DNA of 64,000 nt from Akkermansia muciniphila (GTDB lineage Bacteria; Verrucomicrobiota; Verrucomicrobiia; Verrucomicrobiales; Akkermansiaceae), in assembly GCA_947624785.1 (NCBI GenBank), contig CANQLV010000006.1, forward strand, positions 124,001-188,000, written 5' to 3'. The translations under genes and the position numbers were made by a program. The notes beneath the pieces were generated by a model. That model worked only from the letters and a program-made list of their open reading frames with translations, searched no databases and was not told the origin of the DNA. Position 1 is the stretch's first letter. Every line of letters begins with the position of its first letter. Below are positions 54,487 through 62,812 of the stretch, piece by piece.

Positions 54487-55497
54487 CTACCTCAATTCCA
54501 CCCAAATACCACGGTGGTCGCTGGCCTGGAGGGAGGGGGGAGAGTCAAGGATGCCCATGGGGGGCTTGCGGCCAAGGCGCTTTTTCAGGGTATTGTTGAT
54601 GAAAAGATGGTCAAAGGAGTGGTAGGTGTCTCCGTCTTCGTAGTAGATGGTCCAGGTTTCCCCGCGGGAATCCCTGGGTTTCAGGCGGTTCAGGCGGTAT
54701 TCCGTTTTAACCGGACCCTGGATGACCTGAACGGCGCTGTCCGCCGGACCGTCATTGAAGTCTCCGTACAGGAGCAGGGGCATTCCGTCCTGGGAGGCGA
54801 GGGCTTCATTCAGGTAATCCCGCAGGGCGTACGCTTCCCTTCGCCGCGTGTCTTCTGCAGAACCGTCGCGGCTGAGACGCGATTTCAAATGAACGCCCAC
54901 CAGGCGGAACAGCCGCCCGTCCGGCATTTTTACCGTGGCGTCCAGAATGCCCCGCAGCATCGTTTTTTTCCGCTTCGTTTCTCCGGATACAGGCATGTCC
55001 GTCACGGAACGGTTGTCCACGATGGGATATTTGGAGAGGAGGGCCAATCCCCGGTCTTCCCCATTACGCATGACCAGCACCTTATGCGGTAACTGGACTC
55101 CTTTCCTTTTCAACCGCATTTGCAGATCGCGCACGGCGGATTCTCCACCCATTTCTGACAGCCCCACTATTTCCGCCCCGGATTGCCGGACCAGCTCCGC
55201 CAGGGCTTCCCGTGCTTCCACGGGCTTGTATTTTACCTGAAAGTTGCTTCTCCGCGGATCTTCCGGCACAAAGTAGTTGCCGGCGTTCATGGTCAGCAAC
55301 CGCACGGGTTCCCCCTTGTCCGGGATTTCCACCTTTTCCGGCGCCACCTGCCTCCCTTCCCTCTGCCGGGCAGGGACCGCTTGCGGCGTATCCGTCAGCG
55401 GCTTCCATTCCGTCAAGCCGTAGCCCAGCACCGCGCACAGCACAATCAGGGCCGCGATGACGGAGGTTCCCCTGCGTTTTGACGTTTTCCTGATCAT
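54487..55497 (-). CDS. Endonuclease/exonuclease/phosphatase (EEP) family protein, membrane-anchored
   Basis: A 336-residue EEP-fold hydrolase. N-terminal basic residues and one membrane helix (about 11-27) anchor or export it. EEP motifs in order: TMNAGNY (about 69-75), GLSEMGG with the metal Glu (about 112-118), GVHLKSR with the His, YGDFNDGPAD with the Asp pair, YHSFDHLFIN and SDHRGIWVEL with the final catalytic Asp-His. Target may be nucleic acid or phospho-ester lipid/sugar. No partner is evident. Confidence 0.9.
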   Translation of the reverse strand: MIRKTSKRRGTSVIAALIVLCAVLGYGLTEWKPLTDTPQAVPARQREGRQVAPEKVEIPDKGEPVRLLTMNAGNYFVPEDPRRSNFQVKYKPVEAREALAELVRQSGAEIVGLSEMGGESAVRDLQMRLKRKGVQLPHKVLVMRNGEDRGLALLSKYPIVDNRSVTDMPVSGETKRKKTMLRGILDATVKMPDGRLFRLVGVHLKSRLSRDGSAEDTRRREAYALRDYLNEALASQDGMPLLLYGDFNDGPADSAVQVIQGPVKTEYRLNRLKPRDSRGETWTIYYEDGDTYHSFDHLFINNTLKKRLGRKPPMGILDSPPSLQASDHRGIWVELR

Positions 55498-55620
55498 GTC
55501 CGTTCCCTTGAAAGATTTTCTCCATGAAGGACGTAGTGAATGAACAGGCCGAGCCGCACAAAATTTTCCGGCTTATTACTCGGCTTTCACTTCACTTTCA
55601 TCCGTAGTTCATGATAAACC

Positions 55621-56307
55621 ATGAATGTGCCTTCATTGCAACCCCAGAACGAGTCCCAGCCTGACGAGCAGACACTTTCCCAATATGCCGAACATACCAG
55701 GAAAAGCCTGATTGCGCGTCTGGAGAATTGGGAGGACCAGCGCACGTGGGATGAGTTTTACCGGACGTACTGGCGGCTTATTTATTCCGTCGCCCTGAAG
55801 GCCGGATTGAGGGAGGACGAAGCCTGGGACGTGGTGCAGGAGACCATTCTTTCCATCGCCAAGCAGAGCAAGAAGAATATTTACAAGCCGGAACAGGGTT
55901 CCTTCAAGCTCTGGCTCTGGAATATGACCCGCTGGCGCATCAACGACCAGTTCCGCAAGCGGAAGAAGGATACGGCCATGCTGATGAGCCCGGACGCCAC
56001 GGAGAGCCAGGAACATCCCATCGACAAGATTCCGGACGAAGGGAAGAATAATTTTGACCAGGTGTGGGAGAGGGAGTGGCAGAATAACCTGCTCCAGGCG
56101 GCCCTGGAACGCGTCAAAGCGAAGGTGTCTCCCAAGCAGTTTCAAATTTTTGATTATTACGTGCTGCGGGAGTGGGACGCGGCGAAGGTGCGCCGACAGC
56201 TCGGCGTCACGATTGCCCAGGTTTACCTGGCGAAGCACCGGGTAGGAAGCGCCTTGAAGAAGGAGCTGCAATTCCTTCATTCCCAGGAAGAGGAGAAGGA
56301 GAGGTAG
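55621..56307 (+). CDS. ECF-type RNA polymerase sigma factor
   Basis: A 228-residue sigma-70 family protein. Region 2 is EDEAWDVVQETILSIAKQ..FKLWLWNMTRWRINDQFRKR (about 65-118) and region 4 is KFQIFDYYVLREWDAAKVRRQLGVTIAQVYLAKHRVG (about 177-213, helix-turn-helix). It directs transcription of a regulon unknown from this window. No anti-sigma gene is adjacent; the next gene, a PAS-PP2C phosphatase, is in the same direction 130 bp away and may be functionally linked. Confidence 0.93.
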   Translation: MNVPSLQPQNESQPDEQTLSQYAEHTRKSLIARLENWEDQRTWDEFYRTYWRLIYSVALKAGLREDEAWDVVQETILSIAKQSKKNIYKPEQGSFKLWLWNMTRWRINDQFRKRKKDTAMLMSPDATESQEHPIDKIPDEGKNNFDQVWEREWQNNLLQAALERVKAKVSPKQFQIFDYYVLREWDAAKVRRQLGVTIAQVYLAKHRVGSALKKELQFLHSQEEEKER

Positions 56308-56436
56308 GCGGATGCCGCCCCGGTGCGGCCGGACCCGTTTTCCGCTTTTCTCCTGCCGTTCCGTTTTTCAGGAATGATTCCCTTATTTTGCCTCTTGCCA
56401 AGGCAGAGGTTTTGTCGTTAGATAACGGCAACTGCA

Positions 56437-58074
56437 ATGCCGCCCTCACGCAACAGACATTCCGCCCAGAGAGTTTTTACCTGGGACAAGATCAAGATGG
56501 CCCTGGCGGCGGCGGAAGAAGGGTTTTATATCTGGAATATCAAAACGGGCGTCATCCATTACACGGACCGCTGCCTGACCATGATGGGGGCCAGCCGCAA
56601 GGAGAAGGCCCCCAATATTTTCACCCAGCCGGAGCTTACCATCCACGAGGAGGACCAGGCCTTTTTTTCCCAGGAGGTGCGCCGTTACCTGGACGGCCAT
56701 TCCCACATGCCCATGCGCATTGAAATACGCATGAAGAAGCTGAATTCCAAGAGCTGGAGCTGGGTCCGCATCAACGGCCTCGCGCGCAGGGACAAGCAGC
56801 GCCGCCCCGTCATGCTGGTAGGAGTGTGGGTCAACATTACCCGGCGCAAGACGGCGGAGCTGCGCGCCGCGGAAGACAGGGACCTGTTCCACACCCTGAT
56901 TGAACACATTCCGGACAGCATTTATTTCAAGAACCGGGAATCGCGCTTCGTCCTGGCGAATACCGCCACGGCCAATAAGCTGGGCGTGCCCACGCCGGCT
57001 GACCTGACCGGACGGACGGACGATTACTTTTTCGATCAAACGATGTCCGATGTTTCCCGCAAGGAGGAGCTGGACATCATGGCTACCGGACGCCCCATCC
57101 GCGCCCGCCTCCATCATGAGACATGGCTTCACAAGGATGATTCCTGGAGCCAGATCAGCAAGTTTCCTTGGTATGGCCGCAACGGGGACCTGAAGGGCAT
57201 CGTGGGCATTTCCAGCGACGTCACCAAGCTGGTGAAGACGGAGATCAAGGCCACGGAAACAGCGCGTATTCTGGAAGAGCGCAACAAGTCCCTGGAGAAG
57301 GAGATAGATTTGGCCCGGGAAATCCAGTTCGCCCTGCTTCCCTATGAGATTCCCTCCCGCTCCCATACGGACCACGGCCTGACGCGCCATGTGGATTTCC
57401 ACCACATTTTCACGCCTTCGGAGGGAGTGGCGGGCGACTGGTTCGATGCCTTTCCCGTGGGCAGTTCCGGCGTAGGCGCCATTGTCTGCGACGTGATGGG
57501 CCACGGCATCCGCGCCGCCCTGATCGCTTCCATGCTTCGCGGCCTGATGGAGCAGTTGTCCCATCTGGCGGACAATCCGGCGGCTTTTCTGTCTTCCCTC
57601 AACCACCAGCTTGCCAAAATTCTGCAACGGGCGAATACCACGATGTTCGCCTCCGCCGTTTATATTTACCTGGATTTGGAAACCGGCGTCATGACCGCCT
57701 CCACGGCAGGACACCCGCATCCCATTATCCTGGGGCCGGACGGAGTTGCCCGCAAGATGCCGCTGCCCAGGGGTATCGCCCTGGGGCTGCTGGATGACGC
57801 CACGTACCAGAACGCCCAGTTCCCCCTCCTGGCGGGTTCCCGCGTCCTGATGTATACGGACGGCCTGACGGAAGCCGCCAATCCGGAAGGGGAAGAGCTG
57901 GGCGTGGAGAGGCTGATCGATTATTTCAATAATTCTTCTCCCCAGAGCACCAAGGATTTTGTTCATCAGGCCCTTACCTGCGTAGCCAAATTCACCGGCT
58001 GCACCAACCAGGCCGACGATATCTGCATGCTGGGCATCAGCTATTCCGAACACGAGGCCAAGCCGGGGCGTTAA
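56437..58074 (+). CDS. PAS-PAS-PP2C (RsbU/SpoIIE-like) serine phosphatase
   Basis: A 545-residue signalling protein. Two PAS-type sensory domains (about 20-140, ending in WVNITRRK; about 150-270, ending GISSDVTKLVK) are followed by a coiled-coil linker and a C-terminal PP2C-type phosphatase domain with GDWFDAF, DVMGHGIRAALIASM, TAGHPHPIIL and YTDGLTEAANPEGEELG. Enzymes of this type dephosphorylate anti-anti-sigma factors in stress-signalling switches. No anti-sigma or STAS gene is adjacent. Confidence 0.93.
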   Translation: MPPSRNRHSAQRVFTWDKIKMALAAAEEGFYIWNIKTGVIHYTDRCLTMMGASRKEKAPNIFTQPELTIHEEDQAFFSQEVRRYLDGHSHMPMRIEIRMKKLNSKSWSWVRINGLARRDKQRRPVMLVGVWVNITRRKTAELRAAEDRDLFHTLIEHIPDSIYFKNRESRFVLANTATANKLGVPTPADLTGRTDDYFFDQTMSDVSRKEELDIMATGRPIRARLHHETWLHKDDSWSQISKFPWYGRNGDLKGIVGISSDVTKLVKTEIKATETARILEERNKSLEKEIDLAREIQFALLPYEIPSRSHTDHGLTRHVDFHHIFTPSEGVAGDWFDAFPVGSSGVGAIVCDVMGHGIRAALIASMLRGLMEQLSHLADNPAAFLSSLNHQLAKILQRANTTMFASAVYIYLDLETGVMTASTAGHPHPIILGPDGVARKMPLPRGIALGLLDDATYQNAQFPLLAGSRVLMYTDGLTEAANPEGEELGVERLIDYFNNSSPQSTKDFVHQALTCVAKFTGCTNQADDICMLGISYSEHEAKPGR

Positions 58075-58512
58075 CAAACCCGGTTCCTCCCTTTTCCGGA
58101 TATTTACCTCTTTCCCTCCTTTTTTGCTGGGGAAAAATCCACATTCCGTCCGCCTGAAAACAGGAATCATTCAAGCAGGAAGACCATTTCCCGGAAGGGC
58201 GGTCAGCCAAGTTTTCCTTTTTCCCAAAGAGTTCTGCCGGCAGGGAGGCGCATTCTTCCCGCAAGGCCGCAGATATCTCCCGCCAGGTGAAAAACGACAG
58301 GAACGGCTTTCAATTTTCCCGCAGGGCCGGAATACGCCTGCTCTCTTTTCAGTAAACCAGATTCAAGAACTACCTTTCCAATCTTTCCCAAGCCGCATTC
58401 CGGAATTCCCGCCGCCAGGAATTTCGCGAACATCATCTTCCTGACCAATGCTTAAAAGCCAGCGGGATATGGCCAGACCATTTTCCCCATGCCGCCAAAT
58501 GGGCAGAAGCCG
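58075..58512. other. Non-coding stretch between convergent genes
   Basis: About 440 bp between the phosphatase and the MFS exporter. I see no gene and no strong terminator; short repeats such as GGCCGGAATACG and GCAAGGCCGC recur in the style of the other intergenic repeats but do not form clear elements. Confidence 0.4.
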
Positions 58513-59775
58513 TCAGGTTGTTTCTGGGCAATCATCCGGGGAGAATTTGAAATTGCGCCAGAACGGAACGCTCAGCATCCAGATGGAGAACAAGGCTTCC
58601 AGCCCTCCCGCCATGATGATCGTCGCCTGGACTCCCCAGACATCCACCACGGCGCCCCAGCCCATGGCGGCCAAAGGCTGCACCCCAATCGTAACGATGC
58701 TGAACAGCCCCAGAATGGCTGATTTGCGTTCCGGCGGAGCCAGAAGCTGCACGGCGGATGAAGAGGTGACGAAGAGGGAGGAGGTCGCCAGACCGGCAAA
58801 GAAGAAGCAGAGGGCCTGTATTTCCACCACGGGAATGATGCCGGCCACGCATAACGCGCTCCCCATCCACAGCGTGCCCGAGGAGAGCTTTGCCCCCACC
58901 CTGTCGCTTTTGCGCGCAAACGGCAGGACAAAGAGGATGCTCACCATGGCCCCGGCCCCGACTGCTCCCAGAATGAGGCCGGTATTCCTGGGGTTCCCGT
59001 GCATCAATGCCGGAACAATCTGGTACAGAGATTGCCCGCAGATGTTCTGAATGAGCGCGCTGATCATGATGAAGAGCAGGCTGCGCGTGGAAAGCACCGC
59101 CTTGAGCCCGGAGGCCTTTCTTCCGGCCCCGCGCTGCTTTTTAGGGGCGGAGGTATCCGCAACGCGTCCTTTCAGAGCCACCAGGCAGCCTATCAACGGC
59201 AGGCTTGCCACTACATTGCCGCCAAAGGCGGTTCCGGCTCCCCATTCTGCAATGATGTAGCCGGCCAGCGCCGGACCTACGGCCCGGCACGTGTTGAATA
59301 CCAGGGAGTACATGCCCACGGCCTCCTGCAACTGCCTGCGCGGGATGAGATCGCCCACAAAAGCCTGCTGCGTGGGAAAGCCCACCGTCTGGTTGACGCC
59401 CATGGCCAGCCCGGCGGCGTATAGGTGCCATAGCTGGAGCATGTCCAGCATCGTCAGCAGAAACAGGGCTACGGCCACCAGCCATTGGACGCACTGCACG
59501 GCTATGAGCAGTTTTCTCCGGTCAAAACGGTCTCCCAGCCCGGCCAGCAGCATGCCGCCCAGAAAGAAAGGGAGCGCGTTCAGGGCGGCCAGCAGCCCCA
59601 CTGCCGTGGCGGAGCCTCCGGAAATGTCGTACACAAGAATGCCCATGGCCGTCACCTGCAGCCACATCCCGATCAGGGCGGAGGCCTGTCCGGACCAGAA
59701 GATTTGCAGGTTCCTCACCTGAAGGGGCTTGAAGAAGCCCAGCCAGTCATTCAGCCATTTCATCAGCTCCGCCAT
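58513..59775 (-). CDS. MFS exporter, EntS-like
   Basis: A 420-residue membrane transporter with about 12 helices of the MFS_3 / EntS type: GSATAVGLLAALNALPFFLGGMLLAGLGDRFDRRKLLI includes motif A in GDRFDRRK, VGFPTQQAFVGDLIPRRQLQEAVGMYS is the conserved following part, and GPALAGYII the helix-5 segment. EntS-type members export siderophores or other small molecules; substrate is unknown here. Lies next to the M60 peptidase gene on the same strand. Confidence 0.9.
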   Translation of the reverse strand: MAELMKWLNDWLGFFKPLQVRNLQIFWSGQASALIGMWLQVTAMGILVYDISGGSATAVGLLAALNALPFFLGGMLLAGLGDRFDRRKLLIAVQCVQWLVAVALFLLTMLDMLQLWHLYAAGLAMGVNQTVGFPTQQAFVGDLIPRRQLQEAVGMYSLVFNTCRAVGPALAGYIIAEWGAGTAFGGNVVASLPLIGCLVALKGRVADTSAPKKQRGAGRKASGLKAVLSTRSLLFIMISALIQNICGQSLYQIVPALMHGNPRNTGLILGAVGAGAMVSILFVLPFARKSDRVGAKLSSGTLWMGSALCVAGIIPVVEIQALCFFFAGLATSSLFVTSSSAVQLLAPPERKSAILGLFSIVTIGVQPLAAMGWGAVVDVWGVQATIIMAGGLEALFSIWMLSVPFWRNFKFSPDDCPETT

Positions 59776-59846
59776 CCTAGCCCCCGCCGCCGGAACCGTC
59801 CAGACGCGAGTGCGGCAACGGAAGCCCTCATAATCCCGGAACCCTT

Positions 59847-61793
59847 TTATTCCTCCGCGGTATAACAGGCCGGGTAGTCCTTGGAAGGCAGCCAGACGGG
59901 GAGATCTTTCATCCTGTCCGCGGCGCGTTCGGAAACCGGCATGCGCCAGATTTTAAAGAAAGGCCCCATGTTCTTTCCCGTGACCTTGGAGAAGGCGTTC
60001 ATGACCCATTCCCATTTTTTTTCATCGCTCAGCTTGCCGTTGTCGTACGGCTTGTCATGGAATTGAAGGGCCACCTGCCGGAAAGCGTCAAATCCCAGAT
60101 AGTACATCAGCTCCACCCAGAAGAAGAGCTGCACCTTGTTGGGCGCTTCATTGTAGGTCTGGGCGCCGGAGAAGTATTTTTTCATCTCAGCGCTCATGCC
60201 ATACGGCCCCATACCGCCGCCCCAGCAGGATTCAAAGTTTTTCCCGGTGCCCATTACCTCGCAGACCATGGAAAAGATGTTGACGGATACTTCCGTCTGG
60301 CCCTCCATCGTAAACGGGGGCGACTGGTGATTATGCCCCAGTTCATGCCACAGCCCCCAGCTTCCGGACTGGATGATGGAGCCGCTGGCAATGGAGTCCG
60401 TCCAGTCCTTCGTGGCCATGGCGGGATAACCGGAATGCCCGGCCCCGGCGGAAATCTGCCTGTCCACGACAAAACGCATCGGGTGATGCAGGCGGTCCGG
60501 CTTGGTGTCCCATCCCATGATCCAGTCCTGGAGGGCCATGTTTTTTTGCAGGAATTCAGCCGTTTTCTGAACATCCGGACACCGCTTCAACTGCTCCACG
60601 GGCATCGTGACAATGAGGCGGGGCATGCAGATTTCCCCCCACGGCGCCTTGGCATTTTCCAGTTGTTCAGCCCATTGTTCCGGAGTGGTCTTCCCCATGA
60701 CGAACAGAGGGGCCGGTACGGCTCCGGAAATCTGAACCTTGAATACTTTTCCCCGTTTGGAACGCTGGCCCACATTCACGTAAACCAGGCCGCCCATCGG
60801 GTTCACCATTTTCACGCGGCCCCGGTCCGCCGGAACCTGCATGGTTATTTCCGGAACCCTTTTCCATTCGTTCAGCTTGTGCAGGCTGTCCGTATGGCAC
60901 CCTATGCGCACGCTGACAGTGCTGTCCTTGGGCGCGCCGGACAGGGAACAGGAGATTTCCGCCCCGGGCGGCGCATACAACCCCGTACTGTGCCAGCCGC
61001 CGATGTTGGAATCTATTTCCACCGTCCTTCTGACCGTCTGGACCCCGTCCTCCGGAACGCCGGGAAAATCTTTCGCCGCCGGGCACGCCTTCAGGGAGGA
61101 AAGCTTGGCGTCCTTCCATTCCCGGCATTTTTCCAGAAGCTCCTGCATGCGCCGGGTGTCATTCCCGCTTTTCCACGGGGCGGCTCCGGTGGGGAATTCC
61201 TCCATTCCCGCCATTTTTTCCGCCTTGTCCCAGGACCATGTTTCCAGCGGCTTGTCCTTATCCGCCTGAATTTCATCTCTGGAGGGGATTGAGTAGATGG
61301 AAAGCTCCGGCATCCGGTTCTTCACGGCCTGGGGAAAACGCCCCTCCGGTTCCGGCTGCTCTTCTTCCACAGGGATGTTTTCCTCCTGCCTGCGGGCCTG
61401 TTCCTCACGTTCGCGCCGTTCCAGCTCCTCCCTCCTCTTCTTTTCCTTCTCTTCGCGTTCAGCCTGCTCCCGGAGCTTTTGAGCCGCTGCCGCAGCCTGC
61501 CGTTCCTTCTTTTCCCTGGCTTCCTCCCGCGCCTTCTCCTCTGCCTGCCGCTCCTTTTCCTTCTTCTCCCTGATTTCCCGCTCACGCTGCATTCTCTGTT
61601 TTTCAGCGGCTTCCCTAGCCTTCTTCTCCTTCATTTTACGCTCGGCAGTCAATTCCTGGGCGGCTTTCCTTTTTGCCAGGTTATCCTGGTACACATAATA
61701 GCCGGCTCCCGCGCCGCAAACCAGCAGAAGCACTAAAAACCAGCCTACGGCGGAACCTCTGGAGACGCTTCGGGAAAAAGAAGGAATATTCAT
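59847..61793 (-). CDS. Signal-anchored coiled-coil M60-type metallopeptidase
   Basis: A 648-residue protein. One N-terminal membrane helix (about 15-35) is followed by about 110 residues of charged coiled coil (Lys/Glu/Arg-rich), then the catalytic domain. The zinc motif HELGHNHQ lies at about residues 480-487 with a downstream Glu in TMEGQTEVSVN, as in M60/enhancin-like peptidases (HEXXH plus a third Glu). The IQSGSWGLWHELGHN and WGGGMGPYG blocks belong to that family. In A. muciniphila, M60-type enzymes cleave O-glycosylated mucin; this gives a plausible role. The long coiled coil is unusual and may form a stalk. Confidence 0.88.
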   Translation of the reverse strand: MNIPSFSRSVSRGSAVGWFLVLLLVCGAGAGYYVYQDNLAKRKAAQELTAERKMKEKKAREAAEKQRMQREREIREKKEKERQAEEKAREEAREKKERQAAAAAQKLREQAEREEKEKKRREELERREREEQARRQEENIPVEEEQPEPEGRFPQAVKNRMPELSIYSIPSRDEIQADKDKPLETWSWDKAEKMAGMEEFPTGAAPWKSGNDTRRMQELLEKCREWKDAKLSSLKACPAAKDFPGVPEDGVQTVRRTVEIDSNIGGWHSTGLYAPPGAEISCSLSGAPKDSTVSVRIGCHTDSLHKLNEWKRVPEITMQVPADRGRVKMVNPMGGLVYVNVGQRSKRGKVFKVQISGAVPAPLFVMGKTTPEQWAEQLENAKAPWGEICMPRLIVTMPVEQLKRCPDVQKTAEFLQKNMALQDWIMGWDTKPDRLHHPMRFVVDRQISAGAGHSGYPAMATKDWTDSIASGSIIQSGSWGLWHELGHNHQSPPFTMEGQTEVSVNIFSMVCEVMGTGKNFESCWGGGMGPYGMSAEMKKYFSGAQTYNEAPNKVQLFFWVELMYYLGFDAFRQVALQFHDKPYDNGKLSDEKKWEWVMNAFSKVTGKNMGPFFKIWRMPVSERAADRMKDLPVWLPSKDYPACYTAEE

Positions 61794-61935
61794 GTGATCG
61801 GAATTCGGAATGAATCGTCATCATTTCTGCATCGCAGACATTTCTTGTCAATACGATTCTTCCTTTTCCGCGGGAGCTTTCATGGAAAGAACATGCCGGA
61901 AACCGATTTCCCCCGCATCCGGCACCCCCCGTTTT

Positions 61936-62811
61936 TCAAGCTTCCGTCTCCGGAATCTCCGCCTTCATCCCGAAATGGGGGAACGCTCCATGCATCAGGC
62001 CGTCCAGCACGCCGCGGGTGCGCGGTTCCGGGCTGATGTATCCATGGCCGCAGGCTACCATGGCTTTTACTTCCTCCGCCGCATTGGAGGGGCAGCACCG
62101 GAACGCTTCCGGCAGATGGCGCATGGCGTCCAGGTCATTGTGCCCGTCTCCGAAGATGGCCGCATGGACGGGAGGCACACCGAACCGTGAGGCTACAAAA
62201 GCCAGGGAAGTCCCCTTGTTGTAGTCGCGGTGGCTGAAACGCAGGTAGGGGCCCGCCCTCTGCGTGACGATTTCATCATACGGACCAACCGTGTCCCGAA
62301 TGACGCAGGAGACGTCATCCAGCCCGCAGGCATCGTTCACCACCAGGGAAAAAGCGTCATTGGCCTGTCTGCGGAGTTCCAGCCCGGAGAACCGGTGTTC
62401 CAGATGGTCCATCAATGATTCCAGCATGCCGCCGTAACGGGTGAACAGGTCGTCATGGGCAACGGCGCAGGCGTCGTTCCACGGAACGCCGGGCATCAGT
62501 CGCCCTTCCGCATCCGCCAGATGAACGTTCCGTTCCATCGTCACCGTAAAATCCGGGGCAAACGCTTCCGGATTATCCTGGAACATGTCCATCAGCCCTT
62601 CCCGCAGGTAAACGGGGTCCCTCCCCGTATTGATGCCCCAGAGCACGCCGTACCGCTCCCGGAGTCCACGCATGGTTCTGAAAAAAACGCGTCTTTCCTC
62701 CGCAGGGCCGCCCAGCGTGAACAGGGTATCGTCAAAGTCAAAGGAGAAGAGGTACCGGGGCAGTCCGGGCCTGGGCAACGCACGGACCGGCAGAAAACGC
62801 ATCAGTTCCAT
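61936..62811 (-). CDS. HAD-IIB family phosphatase
   Basis: A 291-residue cytosolic HAD hydrolase with motif I FSFDFDDTLF (about 22-31), motif II INTGRDP, motif III within DYNKGTSL (Lys) and motif IV FGDGHNDLDAM. Sucrose-phosphatase-like cap arrangement. Its start is one base from the end of the OmpA-domain gene, so the two are probably co-transcribed. Substrate unknown. Confidence 0.9.
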   Translation of the reverse strand: MELMRFLPVRALPRPGLPRYLFSFDFDDTLFTLGGPAEERRVFFRTMRGLRERYGVLWGINTGRDPVYLREGLMDMFQDNPEAFAPDFTVTMERNVHLADAEGRLMPGVPWNDACAVAHDDLFTRYGGMLESLMDHLEHRFSGLELRRQANDAFSLVVNDACGLDDVSCVIRDTVGPYDEIVTQRAGPYLRFSHRDYNKGTSLAFVASRFGVPPVHAAIFGDGHNDLDAMRHLPEAFRCCPSNAAEEVKAMVACGHGYISPEPRTRGVLDGLMHGAFPHFGMKAEIPETEA

Positions 62812-62812
62812 T

